A stretch of DNA of 64,000 nucleotides from an uncultured Rhodospirillales bacterium (GCA_903835235.1 CAILMF010000015.1:124001-188000); one strand, 5' to 3'. Counted from the first letter of the stretch, positions 1-9,188 are shown. Numbers and translations are program-made. Notes: generated from the sequence alone by a model not told the origin.

Positions 1-2288
1 TCCATCAGCACGGCATCGTAGGGCGCGCCCTGGGCGGCGGAGCGGGCGACCGCCGCCACCGCCTGCACGCCATTGCCGACGCAATCCACCGCATGGCCCG
101 CGGATTCCAGCAGGGCACGGGCCACCGCCTGGTTGGCGGCGACGTCATCCGCCACCAGCAGCCGCAGGCGCTGGTGTTGCGGGGCCGGGGTTAGCGCCTC
201 GGCGACCGGCGCGGCCGCCAGCGGCAGGGTCAGCTCCAGCCAGAACAGGGACCCGGTGGCGGCTTCGGCATTGGCGTCGCAGCCGATGCGCCCGCCCATG
301 CCCTCCGCGATGTTGCGGGCAATGGCCAGGCCCAGGCCAGCGCCCCCCAGCACACCACCGCGCTCCAACTGGACGAAATCGCCGAAGATGTCCTGCCGGG
401 CGCCGGGCGGCACGCCCGGGCCGGTATCGCGCACCTCGATCCGCAGCGTGGTCTCGGCGCCGGTACCATCCTGCTGCGGCAGCGGCACGGCGCGCAGGGT
501 CACGCGCCCGCTGGCCGGGGTGAACTTCACCGCATTGGCCAGCAGGTTCAGCACCAGCTGGCGCAACCTGGTCGGGTCCACCGAGACGCCGACCGGCAAG
601 GCCGCGGCGAACTCCGTCAGCAGGGCGATGCGTTTCTCGTTGGCGGCCGGGCGCACCATGGTGGCGCAGCCGGTCAGCAATTCGGCCAGGGCAACCGGCT
701 GGGGCCGCAGCTCCAGCCGGCCGGATTCAACCTGCGCCAGGTCCAGGACGTCGTTGGCCACCGCAACCAGGTGCCGGCCGGCCATTTCCAGCGTCGCCGC
801 CTGGGCGCGATGCGCGGTGGAGAGCAGCGGGTCGCGCGCGAGCGCCTGGGCCAGGCCCAGCACCCCGTTCAATGGCGTGCGCAACTCGTGGCTCATGCGG
901 GCCAGGAAGCGGGACTTGGCCTCGGTGGCGCGGGCGGCGACGGCATTGGCGGCGGCCAGGTCGCGGTTCGCGCGCTTCAGTTCCGTGATGTCGGTGCGGA
1001 TGCCGACCGTGCCGCCATCCGGCGTGCGTCGCTCGGTCACCAGCACCCAGCGGTCATCCGGCAGCAGCCGCTCAAGCGAGGGATGGTCGCCGCGATGCCA
1101 GGCGACCAGGTCGGCGACGAAGGCCTCAGGATCGGCTTCGGCCTGCGGGTACTGCCCGGCGGCGATGCCGGCGCGGATCACCTCCTCGAAGCTGGCGCCG
1201 GGACGGATGGCATCGCCGGTCAGGGCGTAGATTTCATGGTAGCGCCGGTTGCTCACCAGCAGCCGGTCCTCGGCGTCCCACATGACGAAGCCGTCGCTCA
1301 TGGACTCCAGCGCATTCTCCAGCACCCGGCGGGCATTGGTGCGCTCGGCCTCCACGCGCTCGCGCTGGTTCAGCGCCGCGTCCAGCGCGAAGGCCAGCGC
1401 CAGCAGCAGCACCGCGGCGAAGCAGGCGACGGCGATGATGCGGTAGCGCTCGCGGCTGCGCGGGCCATCGGTGGCGGCCAGGTCCAGCGCGGCGGTGACC
1501 CTCACGTCCTGGTACAGGGTGGTGCGGATGGCCGCCAGGACGGGCGCGGCGTCCGGCTCGGTCGGGCGTTCGAAGGCACGGCCGTCGGCCGGTTCGGCCG
1601 GGTGCCGCCCGGCGGGGGGCTGGCCGATCCGTGCCTCGTTGTGCGGAACGCTCGCCAGCAGCAGGCCGTCGCTGCGTTCAAGCGACAGGGACAGGCCGGC
1701 GGCATCCGCGGTGGGCAGCAGCAGGGAGACCAGCAGCGGCACCGGCACCTCGGCCACCGCCAGCATGGGGCCGACGCCGGGCAGGTCGATCGCCCGGACG
1801 AAGAACAGTGCCCATTCGCCGGTGGCGGGGTTGCGTTCCGGCCCGGCGATGCTGACCTGGCGCGGCGCCGCGTTTCGCAGCAGGGCCAGGGGCGCAAAGG
1901 GCAGTTGGCGATTGCGGGATGACGGCAGCGCGCTGGCCCAGGGGCCGGTCTGCGGTTCGGCCGTGCCGCGTACCAGCAGCAGGTCGCGGAAGCCGAAATT
2001 CTGTTCCGCCAGTTCACGCAGCAGCAGGTTGGCGGATTCGGGCGTCTGCCCCTGTGGCGGCGCGGTCTTGGCCAGCAGCGAAGGCAGGCCGGCCAGCACG
2101 CTGTCCACCTGCAGGAACTGCCGGTTCACCGTGGCTTCCGCCACCTTGGCCATGCGTTCCACCGTGGCGGAGCCGTTGGCCTGAACGGCGTCCCAGACCC
2201 GGTCGAGGATCAGCTTGGTGCCGACCCCCAGCAGGATCATCACCACCAGGGTGGTGAACAATACGCCAATCCGCAGCCTGGCCAGCAT
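1..2288 (-). CDS. Hybrid sensor histidine kinase (partial, C-terminus cut by window edge)
   Basis: Membrane sensor kinase of a two-component system; 762 codons are visible. In order: a membrane segment at about residues 7-27, a periplasmic sensing region of some 260 residues, a second membrane segment near 285-310, a PAS domain (about 330-430), a HisKA domain with H-box SHELRTPLNGVLG (His467), an HATPase domain with a GLGLAIARNIAEG G-box, and a receiver domain beginning RLRLLVADDVAANQ. The window edge cuts inside VLMD, just at the expected phospho-accepting Asp. ATG at 2288 lies 4 nt after the stop of the DctP-like gene, so the two are almost certainly co-transcribed. Domain assignment is secure; the ligand is unknown. 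Confidence 0.9.
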   Translation of the reverse strand, partial: MLARLRIGVLFTTLVVMILLGVGTKLILDRVWDAVQANGSATVERMAKVAEATVNRQFLQVDSVLAGLPSLLAKTAPPQGQTPESANLLLRELAEQNFGFRDLLLVRGTAEPQTGPWASALPSSRNRQLPFAPLALLRNAAPRQVSIAGPERNPATGEWALFFVRAIDLPGVGPMLAVAEVPVPLLVSLLLPTADAAGLSLSLERSDGLLLASVPHNEARIGQPPAGRHPAEPADGRAFERPTEPDAAPVLAAIRTTLYQDVRVTAALDLAATDGPRSRERYRIIAVACFAAVLLLALAFALDAALNQRERVEAERTNARRVLENALESMSDGFVMWDAEDRLLVSNRRYHEIYALTGDAIRPGASFEEVIRAGIAAGQYPQAEADPEAFVADLVAWHRGDHPSLERLLPDDRWVLVTERRTPDGGTVGIRTDITELKRANRDLAAANAVAARATEAKSRFLARMSHELRTPLNGVLGLAQALARDPLLSTAHRAQAATLEMAGRHLVAVANDVLDLAQVESGRLELRPQPVALAELLTGCATMVRPAANEKRIALLTEFAAALPVGVSVDPTRLRQLVLNLLANAVKFTPASGRVTLRAVPLPQQDGTGAETTLRIEVRDTGPGVPPGARQDIFGDFVQLERGGVLGGAGLGLAIARNIAEGMGGRIGCDANAEAATGSLFWLELTLPLAAAPVAEALTPAPQHQRLRLLVADDVAANQAVARALLESAGHAVDCVGNGVQAVAAVARSAAQGAPYDAVLM

Positions 2289-2292
2289 TCGG

Positions 2293-3381
2293 TCAGCGGC
2301 CCCCCGCCTGGACGTTCAGCGCCGGTTCCATGGTGCCGTCCCAGATCGCGCCGCACGCGGTGCCGCAGCGGCGCAGCCAAGCCGGCACCACCGCATCGAT
2401 CAGCAGGCGGCGCTGGAGGCTCTCCATGGGCGGTTCCGCAACCAACTGCAAGTGGCCCCGTTGCGCTGCCGGGCAATCCGCGGCGCCGGTGGCGCAGCCA
2501 ATCCCGTCAAGATTGGCCTGGTCGGCCGAGGCCCAGATTTCCTCCTGCAACTGCATCAGGCCGGCGCCGAGGCGCTCCCGGATGGTCTCCGGCAGGGCTC
2601 TCCAGGCGGTTCGGTTGGCGACGAAGACCGAGACGCCCCAGTTGATCGGCAGCGCCGAGACATGGGTGGCAACCGTCAGCAAGCCGATTTCGGCGGCCGA
2701 CTGGGCGCCGGTGATGGCGCAGTGGACAACGCCGCGGCGCATGGCGGGCACCACTTCGGCGAAGGGAATCACCACGGGGACGGCGCCCAGGCTGCTCATC
2801 AGGTCCGCCTGCGCCACCGAGGAAACCCGCACCTGCCGGCCCGCCAGGTCGGCCAGCCCGGCGAAGGGGCCGCGGCAGAGGGTGACCTGCGCCGGATAGA
2901 TGTAGATCGCCAGCAACTCGGCGTCGTAGCGCTCGCGCAACAGCCGTTCCAGGCCGGCCCGCAGCAGGGCGGCGCTGCGGCGGAGGTCGGCCTGGTCCCG
3001 GTTGGCCAGGGGCAGGGCCAGGGCCTCCAGCTCCGGGTCATCCCCGGCCGCGAGGTTGAGCAGAACGTTGGCGTAGGAGACGACGCCCAGGCGGACCAGC
3101 CGCAGCAATTCCTGGCCGCGGATGCCGCTGCGGTCGAAGGGCGCGATTTCCGCCTGGACCACGCCGGCGGTCAGCTGCGGGACCCGGCTCAGCCAGAAGG
3201 GCGCCTCGTGCCTGGTGTACTGCGCCACGCCGCCCAGCCCGCCCACGATCTTCAGGCGCAATGGTACCGGCTGCGCCGCGGCCTGGCCGAGGAGGGCAAG
3301 CAAGGGCACGAGCAAGCCCACCAGGGCAGCCACCATCCGGGCTGGGAGACGGCGGGCGACATCGGTCGACAGGCGCGACAT
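2293..3381 (-). CDS. TRAP-type (DctP-like) periplasmic solute-binding protein
   Basis: 362 residues with an N-terminal signal peptide (hydrophobic stretch ending near LLGQAAAQP). The body has the DctP pattern: an early LKIVGG strand, LADLAGRQVRVSS near the middle, and VPVVIPFAEVVPAMRRGVVHCAITG, where the conserved glutamate/alanine region of TRAP receptors lies. TRAP receptors normally deliver organic acids to DctQ/DctM membrane proteins, but none is encoded nearby. Instead the gene is followed after 4 nt by a sensor kinase, so the protein may present a ligand to the kinase rather than to a transporter; that role is inference. Family assignment is good, ligand unknown. Confidence 0.8.
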   Translation of the reverse strand: MSRLSTDVARRLPARMVAALVGLLVPLLALLGQAAAQPVPLRLKIVGGLGGVAQYTRHEAPFWLSRVPQLTAGVVQAEIAPFDRSGIRGQELLRLVRLGVVSYANVLLNLAAGDDPELEALALPLANRDQADLRRSAALLRAGLERLLRERYDAELLAIYIYPAQVTLCRGPFAGLADLAGRQVRVSSVAQADLMSSLGAVPVVIPFAEVVPAMRRGVVHCAITGAQSAAEIGLLTVATHVSALPINWGVSVFVANRTAWRALPETIRERLGAGLMQLQEEIWASADQANLDGIGCATGAADCPAAQRGHLQLVAEPPMESLQRRLLIDAVVPAWLRRCGTACGAIWDGTMEPALNVQAGGR

Positions 3382-3442
3382 GCAGGGAACCAGGCAATGG
3401 GAGGTTCCGCATTATGCAACCCGGCGTTGCGATCCGCCACAA

Positions 3443-3826
3443 TCATTGGTGGCAATCAGCGTCCCGGTTCGCTTCGCCCGGACCCGGCTGGATCAACGCC
3501 CGCAGCGCCGCCACTGCCTCGGCCGCCGTCGCCAGGGTAGCGGCATCCGTCGTGCCCGGCGGACGACCAGCGGCCAAGGCCAAGGTGCAGTCCAGCACTG
3601 CCAGCACCTGCCGGCTGGCGTTCAGGATTTCCACGGCCCAGGCTTGGCGCTGGTCCGGCAGCGCGTCGCCAAGGCTCAACTCGGCGAACCCGATCACCGG
3701 CAGCAGCGGCGCCCGCAGCGCCGAGGTCAGCCGCGCCAGCGGCGGCAGGGCCGCGTAGTCGGCCGTGTCGGTCGCCGCCAGCAGCGTCGTGTCGGTCCTC
3801 AGATGCGGGGTCGAGATATGGGACAT
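3443..3826 (-). CDS. Small HisKA-like protein lacking the phospho-accepting histidine
   Basis: 127 residues from the ATG at 3826; the frame is open further upstream, but that part reads as unstructured high-GC translation. The segment LRAPLLPVIGFAELSLGD followed by EILNASRQVLAVLD matches the two-helix HisKA dimerization pattern (LRTPLNAIIGFAEL ... IL.S...LL.LIND). Where kinases have SHELR this protein has TSALR, so the histidine is replaced by serine. There is no HATPase domain. It lies 61 nt upstream of the DctP/hybrid-kinase pair in the same direction. It could be a decoy or heterodimer partner for such a kinase, or a degraded gene. Codon use looks normal. Confidence 0.6.
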   Translation of the reverse strand: MSHISTPHLRTDTTLLAATDTADYAALPPLARLTSALRAPLLPVIGFAELSLGDALPDQRQAWAVEILNASRQVLAVLDCTLALAAGRPPGTTDAATLATAAEAVAALRALIQPGPGEANRDADCHQ

Positions 3827-3908
3827 TGGGGGCACTCCAGGGCAGTCTCCCCGGGCAGTGCATCGGCCGTGCCAGGCTTGCAGGGCGCGCCGCCTTGCAG
3901 AATGCGAC

Positions 3909-4673
3909 TCAGCGCGGCGCGAAGCCCAGCCGGCGCCAGATCGCCGCCGCATCGCTGCCGGCCAGGAAGCCGAGCAACTCGGCGGCTGCCGCGTCGCCCC
4001 TGCGCGGCAGGGCGAAGGCGTAGGTGATGGCCGTGTGGCTTTCGGCGGGGAAGGTGAGGGCCACGCGCAGGCCAGACGCCTCGAAGGCGTCGGTGACATA
4101 GGCGATGCCGAACCGGGCCTCCCCCCTGCGGACCAGATCCAGCGCAGTGGCGCCCTCCGCCACCGGCATCAGCCGGGGTTGCAGCGCCTCCCAGATGCCG
4201 AGATTGCCCAGCGCCTCCCGCGCGAAACGCCCGGCCGCGGTCTGTGCCGGGTCCGGCAGGGCCAGCTTGCCGTTCCCCAGCAGCTGCGGCAGGTCCTGGG
4301 CCAATACCGGGCGGCGCGGCACCGGCTGGTCGGCGGCGGTGACCAGCACCAGCTCGTTGCCCAGCAGGCTGCGGCGGCTGTCGGGACGCAGCAGGCGCCT
4401 GGCGTCCAGCGCGTCCATGCGCAGCGGGTCGGCCAGGGCCAGCACGTCGCAGGCGCCGCCCTGCTCCACCAGTCGGGCCAGCGTGGCGGAGGTGCCGGAT
4501 TGCAGCCGCAGCGGGCGGCCACCCTGGGCGCGCCAGAGCTGTTCCAGTTGGGCGAGTCCGGGTTGCAGGCCGGCGATGGCGCAGACCACCCAGGGCGCCG
4601 GTGCCGGCTGGGCACGGGCCCTGAGGGGCAAGGCCGCGGCGGCGGCGAACAGCAGGGGGCGGCGGGACAGCAT
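3909..4673 (-). CDS. ModA-like periplasmic substrate-binding protein
   Basis: 254 residues from the ATG at 4673 (MLSRRPLLFAAAAALPLRARA, a clear signal peptide); an in-frame ATG at 4688 is also possible. The mature part resembles type II periplasmic binding proteins of the molybdate/tungstate (ModA) group: a GTSATLARLVEQGGACDVLALAD region, then LPDPAQTAAGRFAREAL and GIAYVTDAF, the usual sequence of ligand-loop motifs. No ModB permease or ModC ATPase is nearby, so it is an orphan receptor and the bound anion cannot be named. It is part of a minus-strand run, 64 nt after the TctC gene. Confidence 0.65.
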   Translation of the reverse strand: MLSRRPLLFAAAAALPLRARAQPAPAPWVVCAIAGLQPGLAQLEQLWRAQGGRPLRLQSGTSATLARLVEQGGACDVLALADPLRMDALDARRLLRPDSRRSLLGNELVLVTAADQPVPRRPVLAQDLPQLLGNGKLALPDPAQTAAGRFAREALGNLGIWEALQPRLMPVAEGATALDLVRRGEARFGIAYVTDAFEASGLRVALTFPAESHTAITYAFALPRRGDAAAAELLGFLAGSDAAAIWRRLGFAPR

Positions 4674-4737
4674 CAAGGCGCCCACCATAGGGCCTGAACC
4701 GCCGCGACGGAATCGCCCTGTTGCGGCGCCGCCGACG

Positions 4738-5712
4738 TCAGGGCTCCAGCCTGACCCCGGTGCGCGCCACCACGTCCCGGTAGAGCGCCAGCTCCCGCGC
4801 CATGAAGGCGCGGGTGGCGGCCAGCGTGTTCGGCTCGCCCGGCGGTGCATGGCCGACATCGAGCATGCGTGCCGTCACCGCCGGTTCCGCCAGGGTGGCG
4901 ACCAGGGCCTGGTTGAGCCGTTCGGCCACCGCGCCGGGCACGCCGGCGGGGGCGATGAGCATGAACCAGGCGGGCGAATCGAAGCCTTGGATGCCCAGTT
5001 CGCCAATGGTCGGGATGTTGGGGAACAGCGGGAAGCGGCGCGGGCCGAGCATGGCGACGCCGCGCACCATGTTCTCCTTCAGCATCGCCGCCGCCGAGGC
5101 CACCGCGGCGACGCCCTGCTGCGCCTCCCCGGTGTGGATCGCGGTCAGCATCTGCGCGCCGGAGCGGTAGGGCACGTGGACCATGTGGGTGCCCAGCAGC
5201 TGCGCCAGCATTTCCGATTGCAGGTGCAGCACGCCGCCGACGCCGGAACTGGCATAGGTGAGGCTGTCGCGCGGGGCGTTGCGCATGGCCGCGATGGCTT
5301 CGGCCGGGGTGCGGCCGGGGAAATTGTTGGTCACCACCAGGATGCTCGGCGGCACGCTGATCAGGCCCAGGTGAACGAAGTCGTTCAGCGAATCGTAGCG
5401 GGTACCGCCGATCAGCGCATTGGGGGCCGCGGCGCCGGCGCCGGTTTCCTGCACCATGATGGTGTAGCCATCCGCCGGCTGGCGCTTGAGCCATTCCGTG
5501 GCGATGGCGCCCGAGGCGCCCGGGCGGTTTTCCACCACGATCCGGGCATCGGCGCCGAGATGGGCGGGCATGCGGTCCGCCAGGATGCGCGCCGCGATAT
5601 CGGTGGAGCCGCCGGGCGCATAGCCGGAGACCAGCGTGATCGGGCGGTCCGGGAAGGCCATGGCCAGGCCAGGCAGCAGGGCAAGCACAAGGGCGAGCGC
5701 AATTCGGCGCAT
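4738..5712 (-). CDS. TctC/Bug-family tripartite tricarboxylate-type receptor
   Basis: 324 residues from ATG 5712, with GGGAGG upstream as ribosome binding site. Signal peptide MRRIALALVLALLPGLAMA, then the hallmark FPDRPITLVSGYAPGGSTDIAAR and VVENRPGASGAIATEWLKR, and PADGYTIMV. These match the Bug family of periplasmic receptors for carboxylates and related small molecules. TctA and TctB membrane subunits are absent here, as is common in bacteria with many Bug paralogues. Upstream are GST and a 2OG-Fe(II) oxygenase gene in the same direction, which suggests a catabolic gene set, but the ligand cannot be told from sequence. Confidence 0.88.
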   Translation of the reverse strand: MRRIALALVLALLPGLAMAFPDRPITLVSGYAPGGSTDIAARILADRMPAHLGADARIVVENRPGASGAIATEWLKRQPADGYTIMVQETGAGAAAPNALIGGTRYDSLNDFVHLGLISVPPSILVVTNNFPGRTPAEAIAAMRNAPRDSLTYASSGVGGVLHLQSEMLAQLLGTHMVHVPYRSGAQMLTAIHTGEAQQGVAAVASAAAMLKENMVRGVAMLGPRRFPLFPNIPTIGELGIQGFDSPAWFMLIAPAGVPGAVAERLNQALVATLAEPAVTARMLDVGHAPPGEPNTLAATRAFMARELALYRDVVARTGVRLEP

Positions 5713-5778
5713 GACGGAACCTCCCGGTTTTGTTGGCCGGAAGGGTCGCGCCGCGCCGGGTGCCGGCACAAGGAAAAT

Positions 5779-6420
5779 CTAGCCGCGCGGCCAGCGCTTG
5801 CCCGGCAGCAGGTCGTAGGCCGGGCGCCAGCCGGGCAGGGCGCTGATGCGGCCGAGCCAGGCGGCGATGTTCGGGTGGGTGGCCGGCAGGTCGAAGCCGG
5901 TCTCCTCGGGCGGGAAGAAGTGGTAGCCGACCATGGAGATGTCGGCGATGGTCGGCCGCGCGCCCAGTATGAAGTCGCGGCCGGCCAGGTGCTGTTCCAC
6001 GATGGCGAAGGCACCGAGGGCGCGGCTGCGGAAGGCCGCCTTCACCTGCGGGTCCGCGTCCGGCGTGAAGCTGTGCAGCCAGCGATAGGTCGCGAAATAG
6101 CTGGTGAATTTGTGGTTGTCGAACAGGATCCAGCGCAGGATCTCGCGCGCTTCCTCCGGGCTATCGGCACCAAAGCGGCCGGTCTGTTCGGCCAGATAGT
6201 GCAGGATGACGCCGGACTGCGTCAGGCTGACGGCGCCGTGTTCCAGCACCGGCACCTCGCCCATCTCGTTGTGGGCGGCGCGCCATTCGGGGGTGCGCTG
6301 TTCGGCCGCGTGGTAGTCCACCGGCTGGCCGCGCCAGTCGGCATCGCAGAGCGCCAGCATCAACGCGGCCTTGTAGCAGCCGCCGGATTCCGGGAAGCAG
6401 TGCAGGACGTATTCCGCCAT
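5779..6420 (-). CDS. Glutathione S-transferase family protein
   Basis: 213 residues from ATG 6420. N-terminal thioredoxin-like domain with MGEVPVLEHGAVSLTQSGVILHYLAE, where the cis-Pro and the Gln/Ser glutathione gamma-glutamyl contacts are recognisable, then an all-helical C-terminal domain with RPTIADISMVGY (the N-capping box region). Likely cytosolic and glutathione-dependent. The start is 5 nt after the stop of the upstream 2OG-Fe(II) oxygenase, so the two form an operon. The longer open frame upstream overlaps the oxygenase gene and is not needed. Substrate unknown. Confidence 0.85.
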   Translation of the reverse strand: MAEYVLHCFPESGGCYKAALMLALCDADWRGQPVDYHAAEQRTPEWRAAHNEMGEVPVLEHGAVSLTQSGVILHYLAEQTGRFGADSPEEAREILRWILFDNHKFTSYFATYRWLHSFTPDADPQVKAAFRSRALGAFAIVEQHLAGRDFILGARPTIADISMVGYHFFPPEETGFDLPATHPNIAAWLGRISALPGWRPAYDLLPGKRWPRG

Positions 6421-6425
6421 GGCGG

Positions 6426-7430
6426 TCAGGCGCCCTGCAACTCGATCTCGCCCTTGGCGCGGCGCTGGGCCTCGCGCTCGGCGTAGTTGCGGCCGGTGTA
6501 TTCGGTCATGAAGCCCAGGTAGGTGTAGGGGTCCCACTGGGCCGGGTGGGCTTCATCGACGCAGGTCGGCAGCGGCGTCATCACCGTGTCATAGTCGGCG
6601 TCCAGGAAGAACGGGATCGCGTAGCGCTCCTGGCCACTGCGATTGGTGACGCGGTGCGGCGTGGCCAGGAACTTCCCGTTGGTCCAGCGGTGCAGCATCA
6701 TGCCGCCATTGACCTGGAAGGTGCCGGCGGGCGCGGGCGCGTCCAGCCAGCGGCCATCGGGCAGCATCACCGAGAGGCCGGGCACCTTGTTCTGCGCCAA
6801 AATCGTCATGAAGCTGGTGTCGGAATGCGGCGCCAGGCCCCATTCCTGGTCCGCCGTGGTCGGGTCCTGCTGCGGGTAGTGGGTCATGCGCAGGGTGAAC
6901 ATCGGGTCGCGGAAGCGCTGGGTGAAGAAGTCCAGCGGCATGTCCAGCGCGGCGGCATAGAGCGGCAGCAGCCGGCAGCCCAGCGCCTGCATGGCGGCGC
7001 AGTAGTCGTTGATGACGGCGCGGAAACCCGGCAGCTCCGGCCAGCGCTGCATGGCGCGGAAGCGGCGCCCGGCCAGCACGTCCGGGTGGTCGGCGGGCAG
7101 GTCGCGCTTGAAGAACACCGCCTCATTCGCGTTGGGCTTGTAGATGGTGCCCAGCGCGTTCATCCGCGTGGTCGCGCCGCGCATCGGCAGGTAGCCGGTG
7201 TTGTGCTCGTCGAACTCCATGGCCATCTTCGCCGGCAGCGGCTGGGCGTGGAAGCGCTCGGCCTCGGAGAAGACTGCCTGCACCAGCGCTTCCGCCACGC
7301 CGTGGTTCTTCACGGTGTAGAAGCCGACCTCGGTGAAGGCGCGCTGCAACTGCGCGCCCAGCGTGGCGACGGCGCCGGCCTCTCCGGCCAGCAGTGGCGC
7401 CAGGTCCAGCACGGGAATTTCGTCGGCCAT
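6426..7430 (-). CDS. 2-oxoglutarate/Fe(II)-dependent oxygenase, isopenicillin N synthase-like
   Basis: 334 residues. The N-terminal DIOX_N region (IPVLDLAPLL ... FTEVGFYTVKNHGV) and the C-terminal Fe(II)/2OG domain are both present. Iron ligands are visible as APHSDTSFMT (His, Asp) and ATPHRVTN (distal His), followed by the arginine of NRSGQERYAIPFF that binds 2-oxoglutarate. The frequent VNxGD motif reads VNGGMMLHRWTNG here, a modest deviation. Enzymes of this group hydroxylate or ring-modify small molecules; the substrate is not deducible. First gene of a minus-strand run with GST and TctC; divergent from the peptide-importer operon with 194 nt between the starts, which must hold both promoters. 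Confidence 0.88.
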   Translation of the reverse strand: MADEIPVLDLAPLLAGEAGAVATLGAQLQRAFTEVGFYTVKNHGVAEALVQAVFSEAERFHAQPLPAKMAMEFDEHNTGYLPMRGATTRMNALGTIYKPNANEAVFFKRDLPADHPDVLAGRRFRAMQRWPELPGFRAVINDYCAAMQALGCRLLPLYAAALDMPLDFFTQRFRDPMFTLRMTHYPQQDPTTADQEWGLAPHSDTSFMTILAQNKVPGLSVMLPDGRWLDAPAPAGTFQVNGGMMLHRWTNGKFLATPHRVTNRSGQERYAIPFFLDADYDTVMTPLPTCVDEAHPAQWDPYTYLGFMTEYTGRNYAEREAQRRAKGEIELQGA

Positions 7431-7624
7431 CGGGAATCTCCTCAGCGCGGAAGAGGCAGCCTAGGACGGCTTTCGCTGCGCGTGAAGCGGGCAGCACCGA
7501 CCGTGATGCCGGCCGCGCAGGCAGGCTGCCCCACCGGCGGGCGCTATTCCTTGCCGCCGGGGCTTGCGCGGGGTTGGTGGCCGCGCCCACACTTCGGTGG
7601 TTCCGATGCTGGGGGAGACCGCTC

Positions 7625-9187
7625 ATGCGCCTGTTCGCCGCACTGCTTGCCGCGTTGCTGCTGTTCGCCACGCCACCCGCGGGGGCACAGCCCCGGCCGT
7701 TGGTCTGGGGCGATACGCTGCCGGCCACGCTGGACATGCATGTCGTCTTCGACGTGCCCAGCCAGTTCGTGCTGCTGAATGCCTATGACGGGCTGTACCG
7801 CTACCAGGGCAACGACCTGGTGCCCTGGCTGGCCGAGAGCCACACGGTTTCCGCCGATGGCCTGACCTGGGAATTCAAGCTGCGCCCCGGCGTGAAGTTC
7901 CACGACGGCAGCGCGCTGACCGCGGCCGACGTGGTCTACAGCTTCCATCGCCTGCTGGCGCTGAACCGGGCGCCGGCCGCCGCCTTCAGCCCGGTGCTGA
8001 AGCCGGAGAACGTGACCGCGGTGGACGCCCATACGGTGCGCTTCGTGCTGAACCAGGCCTATGGGCCGTTCCTGGCGGCCATGCCGATCGTCGCCGTGGT
8101 GAACCCGCGCGCCATTGCGCCCCATGTGAAGAACAACGACTGGGGCGCCGAGTGGATGGCGGCGAACGACGCCGGCTCCGGCGCCTATGTGCTGAACCCC
8201 GCCAACTACCAGGCGCGCGTCAGCCTGGACATGGCGCGCTTCCCCGACCATTTCATGGGCTGGGGCCACAACCGCAACCCGATCAACGAGGTGCGCAGCC
8301 GGCCGGTCATGGAGACCAGCACCCGCGTGCTGAGCCTGATGCGCGGCGAGCTGGACAGCACCGACAGCTACCTGCCGACCGACCAGGTGGAGCGGGTGAA
8401 CCGCAACGCCCGCACCCGCGTGGCGCAGGACCAGTCCATGCGCGTGTTCCTGCTGCGGATGAACAACCGCAAGGCGCCGTTCGACAATCGGGACGTCCGG
8501 CTCTGCTTCGCCCATGCCTTCAACTATGAAGGCTTCAACGAGATCATCCTGAAGGGCCTGGTGGTGCGCAATGGCGGCCCCAACCCGAACAACCTGTGGG
8601 GCAACCCGCCGGGGCTGGAGCCGTACAAGTACGACCTGGCGCTGGCCCGCCAGCATTGCGACCGCGCCCGTGCCGCCGGCGCGCCGCTGGGCCGCGAGAT
8701 AGAAGTGCATGTGCAGACCGAGCTGGAGCAGACCGTCCAGGCGGCGCAGATGTTCCAGGCCGACCTGCGCAAGGTGGGCGTGAACCTGAAGATCGTGCCG
8801 AACACCTTTGCCGGCATCGTCACCGCCACCCAGCAGGCCACCACCACGCCGGACATGTGGGTGCACTGGGTCAGCGCCTACTTCATCGACCCCGAGAACT
8901 GGGTCGGCCAGATGTACGACAGCCGCTTCCACGGCACCTGGAAGGCCAGCAGCTGGTATTCCAACCCCGAGGTGGACAGCCTGCTGACCCGCGCCCGCAC
9001 CAGCGTGGTGCAGGCCGAGCGGCAGGAGCTGTATGCCGCGGCCACGCGCATCGTGGTGCGGGATAGCGTGGACATCTGGGTCTACAACACCGTCAACCTC
9101 CGTGGGCTTTCCCGCCGGGTGCAGGGCTACAGCTTCAGCCCGGTGGGGTCGGGCGGCGAATTGCGGCTGATGTCGCTGAGCGAGTAG
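7625..9187 (+). CDS. ABC transporter substrate-binding protein, SBP_bac_5 (peptide/opine) family
   Basis: 520 residues from ATG 7625; the signal peptide MRLFAALLAALLLFATPPAGA begins exactly there. The body carries the family-5 pattern: LVPWLAESHTVSADGLTWEFKLRPGVKFHDGSALTAADVVYSF split across consecutive motifs, and a late FIDPENWVGQMYDSRFHGTW segment. These proteins capture di- and oligopeptides, opines or similar amides in the periplasm. It heads a tightly packed operon with two permeases, two ATPases and hydantoinase/oxoprolinase subunits, so the ligand may be a cyclic amide such as a hydantoin or pyroglutamyl compound (inference). Confidence 0.9.
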   Translation: MRLFAALLAALLLFATPPAGAQPRPLVWGDTLPATLDMHVVFDVPSQFVLLNAYDGLYRYQGNDLVPWLAESHTVSADGLTWEFKLRPGVKFHDGSALTAADVVYSFHRLLALNRAPAAAFSPVLKPENVTAVDAHTVRFVLNQAYGPFLAAMPIVAVVNPRAIAPHVKNNDWGAEWMAANDAGSGAYVLNPANYQARVSLDMARFPDHFMGWGHNRNPINEVRSRPVMETSTRVLSLMRGELDSTDSYLPTDQVERVNRNARTRVAQDQSMRVFLLRMNNRKAPFDNRDVRLCFAHAFNYEGFNEIILKGLVVRNGGPNPNNLWGNPPGLEPYKYDLALARQHCDRARAAGAPLGREIEVHVQTELEQTVQAAQMFQADLRKVGVNLKIVPNTFAGIVTATQQATTTPDMWVHWVSAYFIDPENWVGQMYDSRFHGTWKASSWYSNPEVDSLLTRARTSVVQAERQELYAAATRIVVRDSVDIWVYNTVNLRGLSRRVQGYSFSPVGSGGELRLMSLSE

Positions 9188-9188
9188 C

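Noticed and set aside
4105-6486. Very long plus-strand open frame across the TctC and GST genes
   Set aside because: Translation is rich in His, Gln, Gly and Arg, typical of antisense reading of high-GC genes; the minus strand carries full motifs of known families there.
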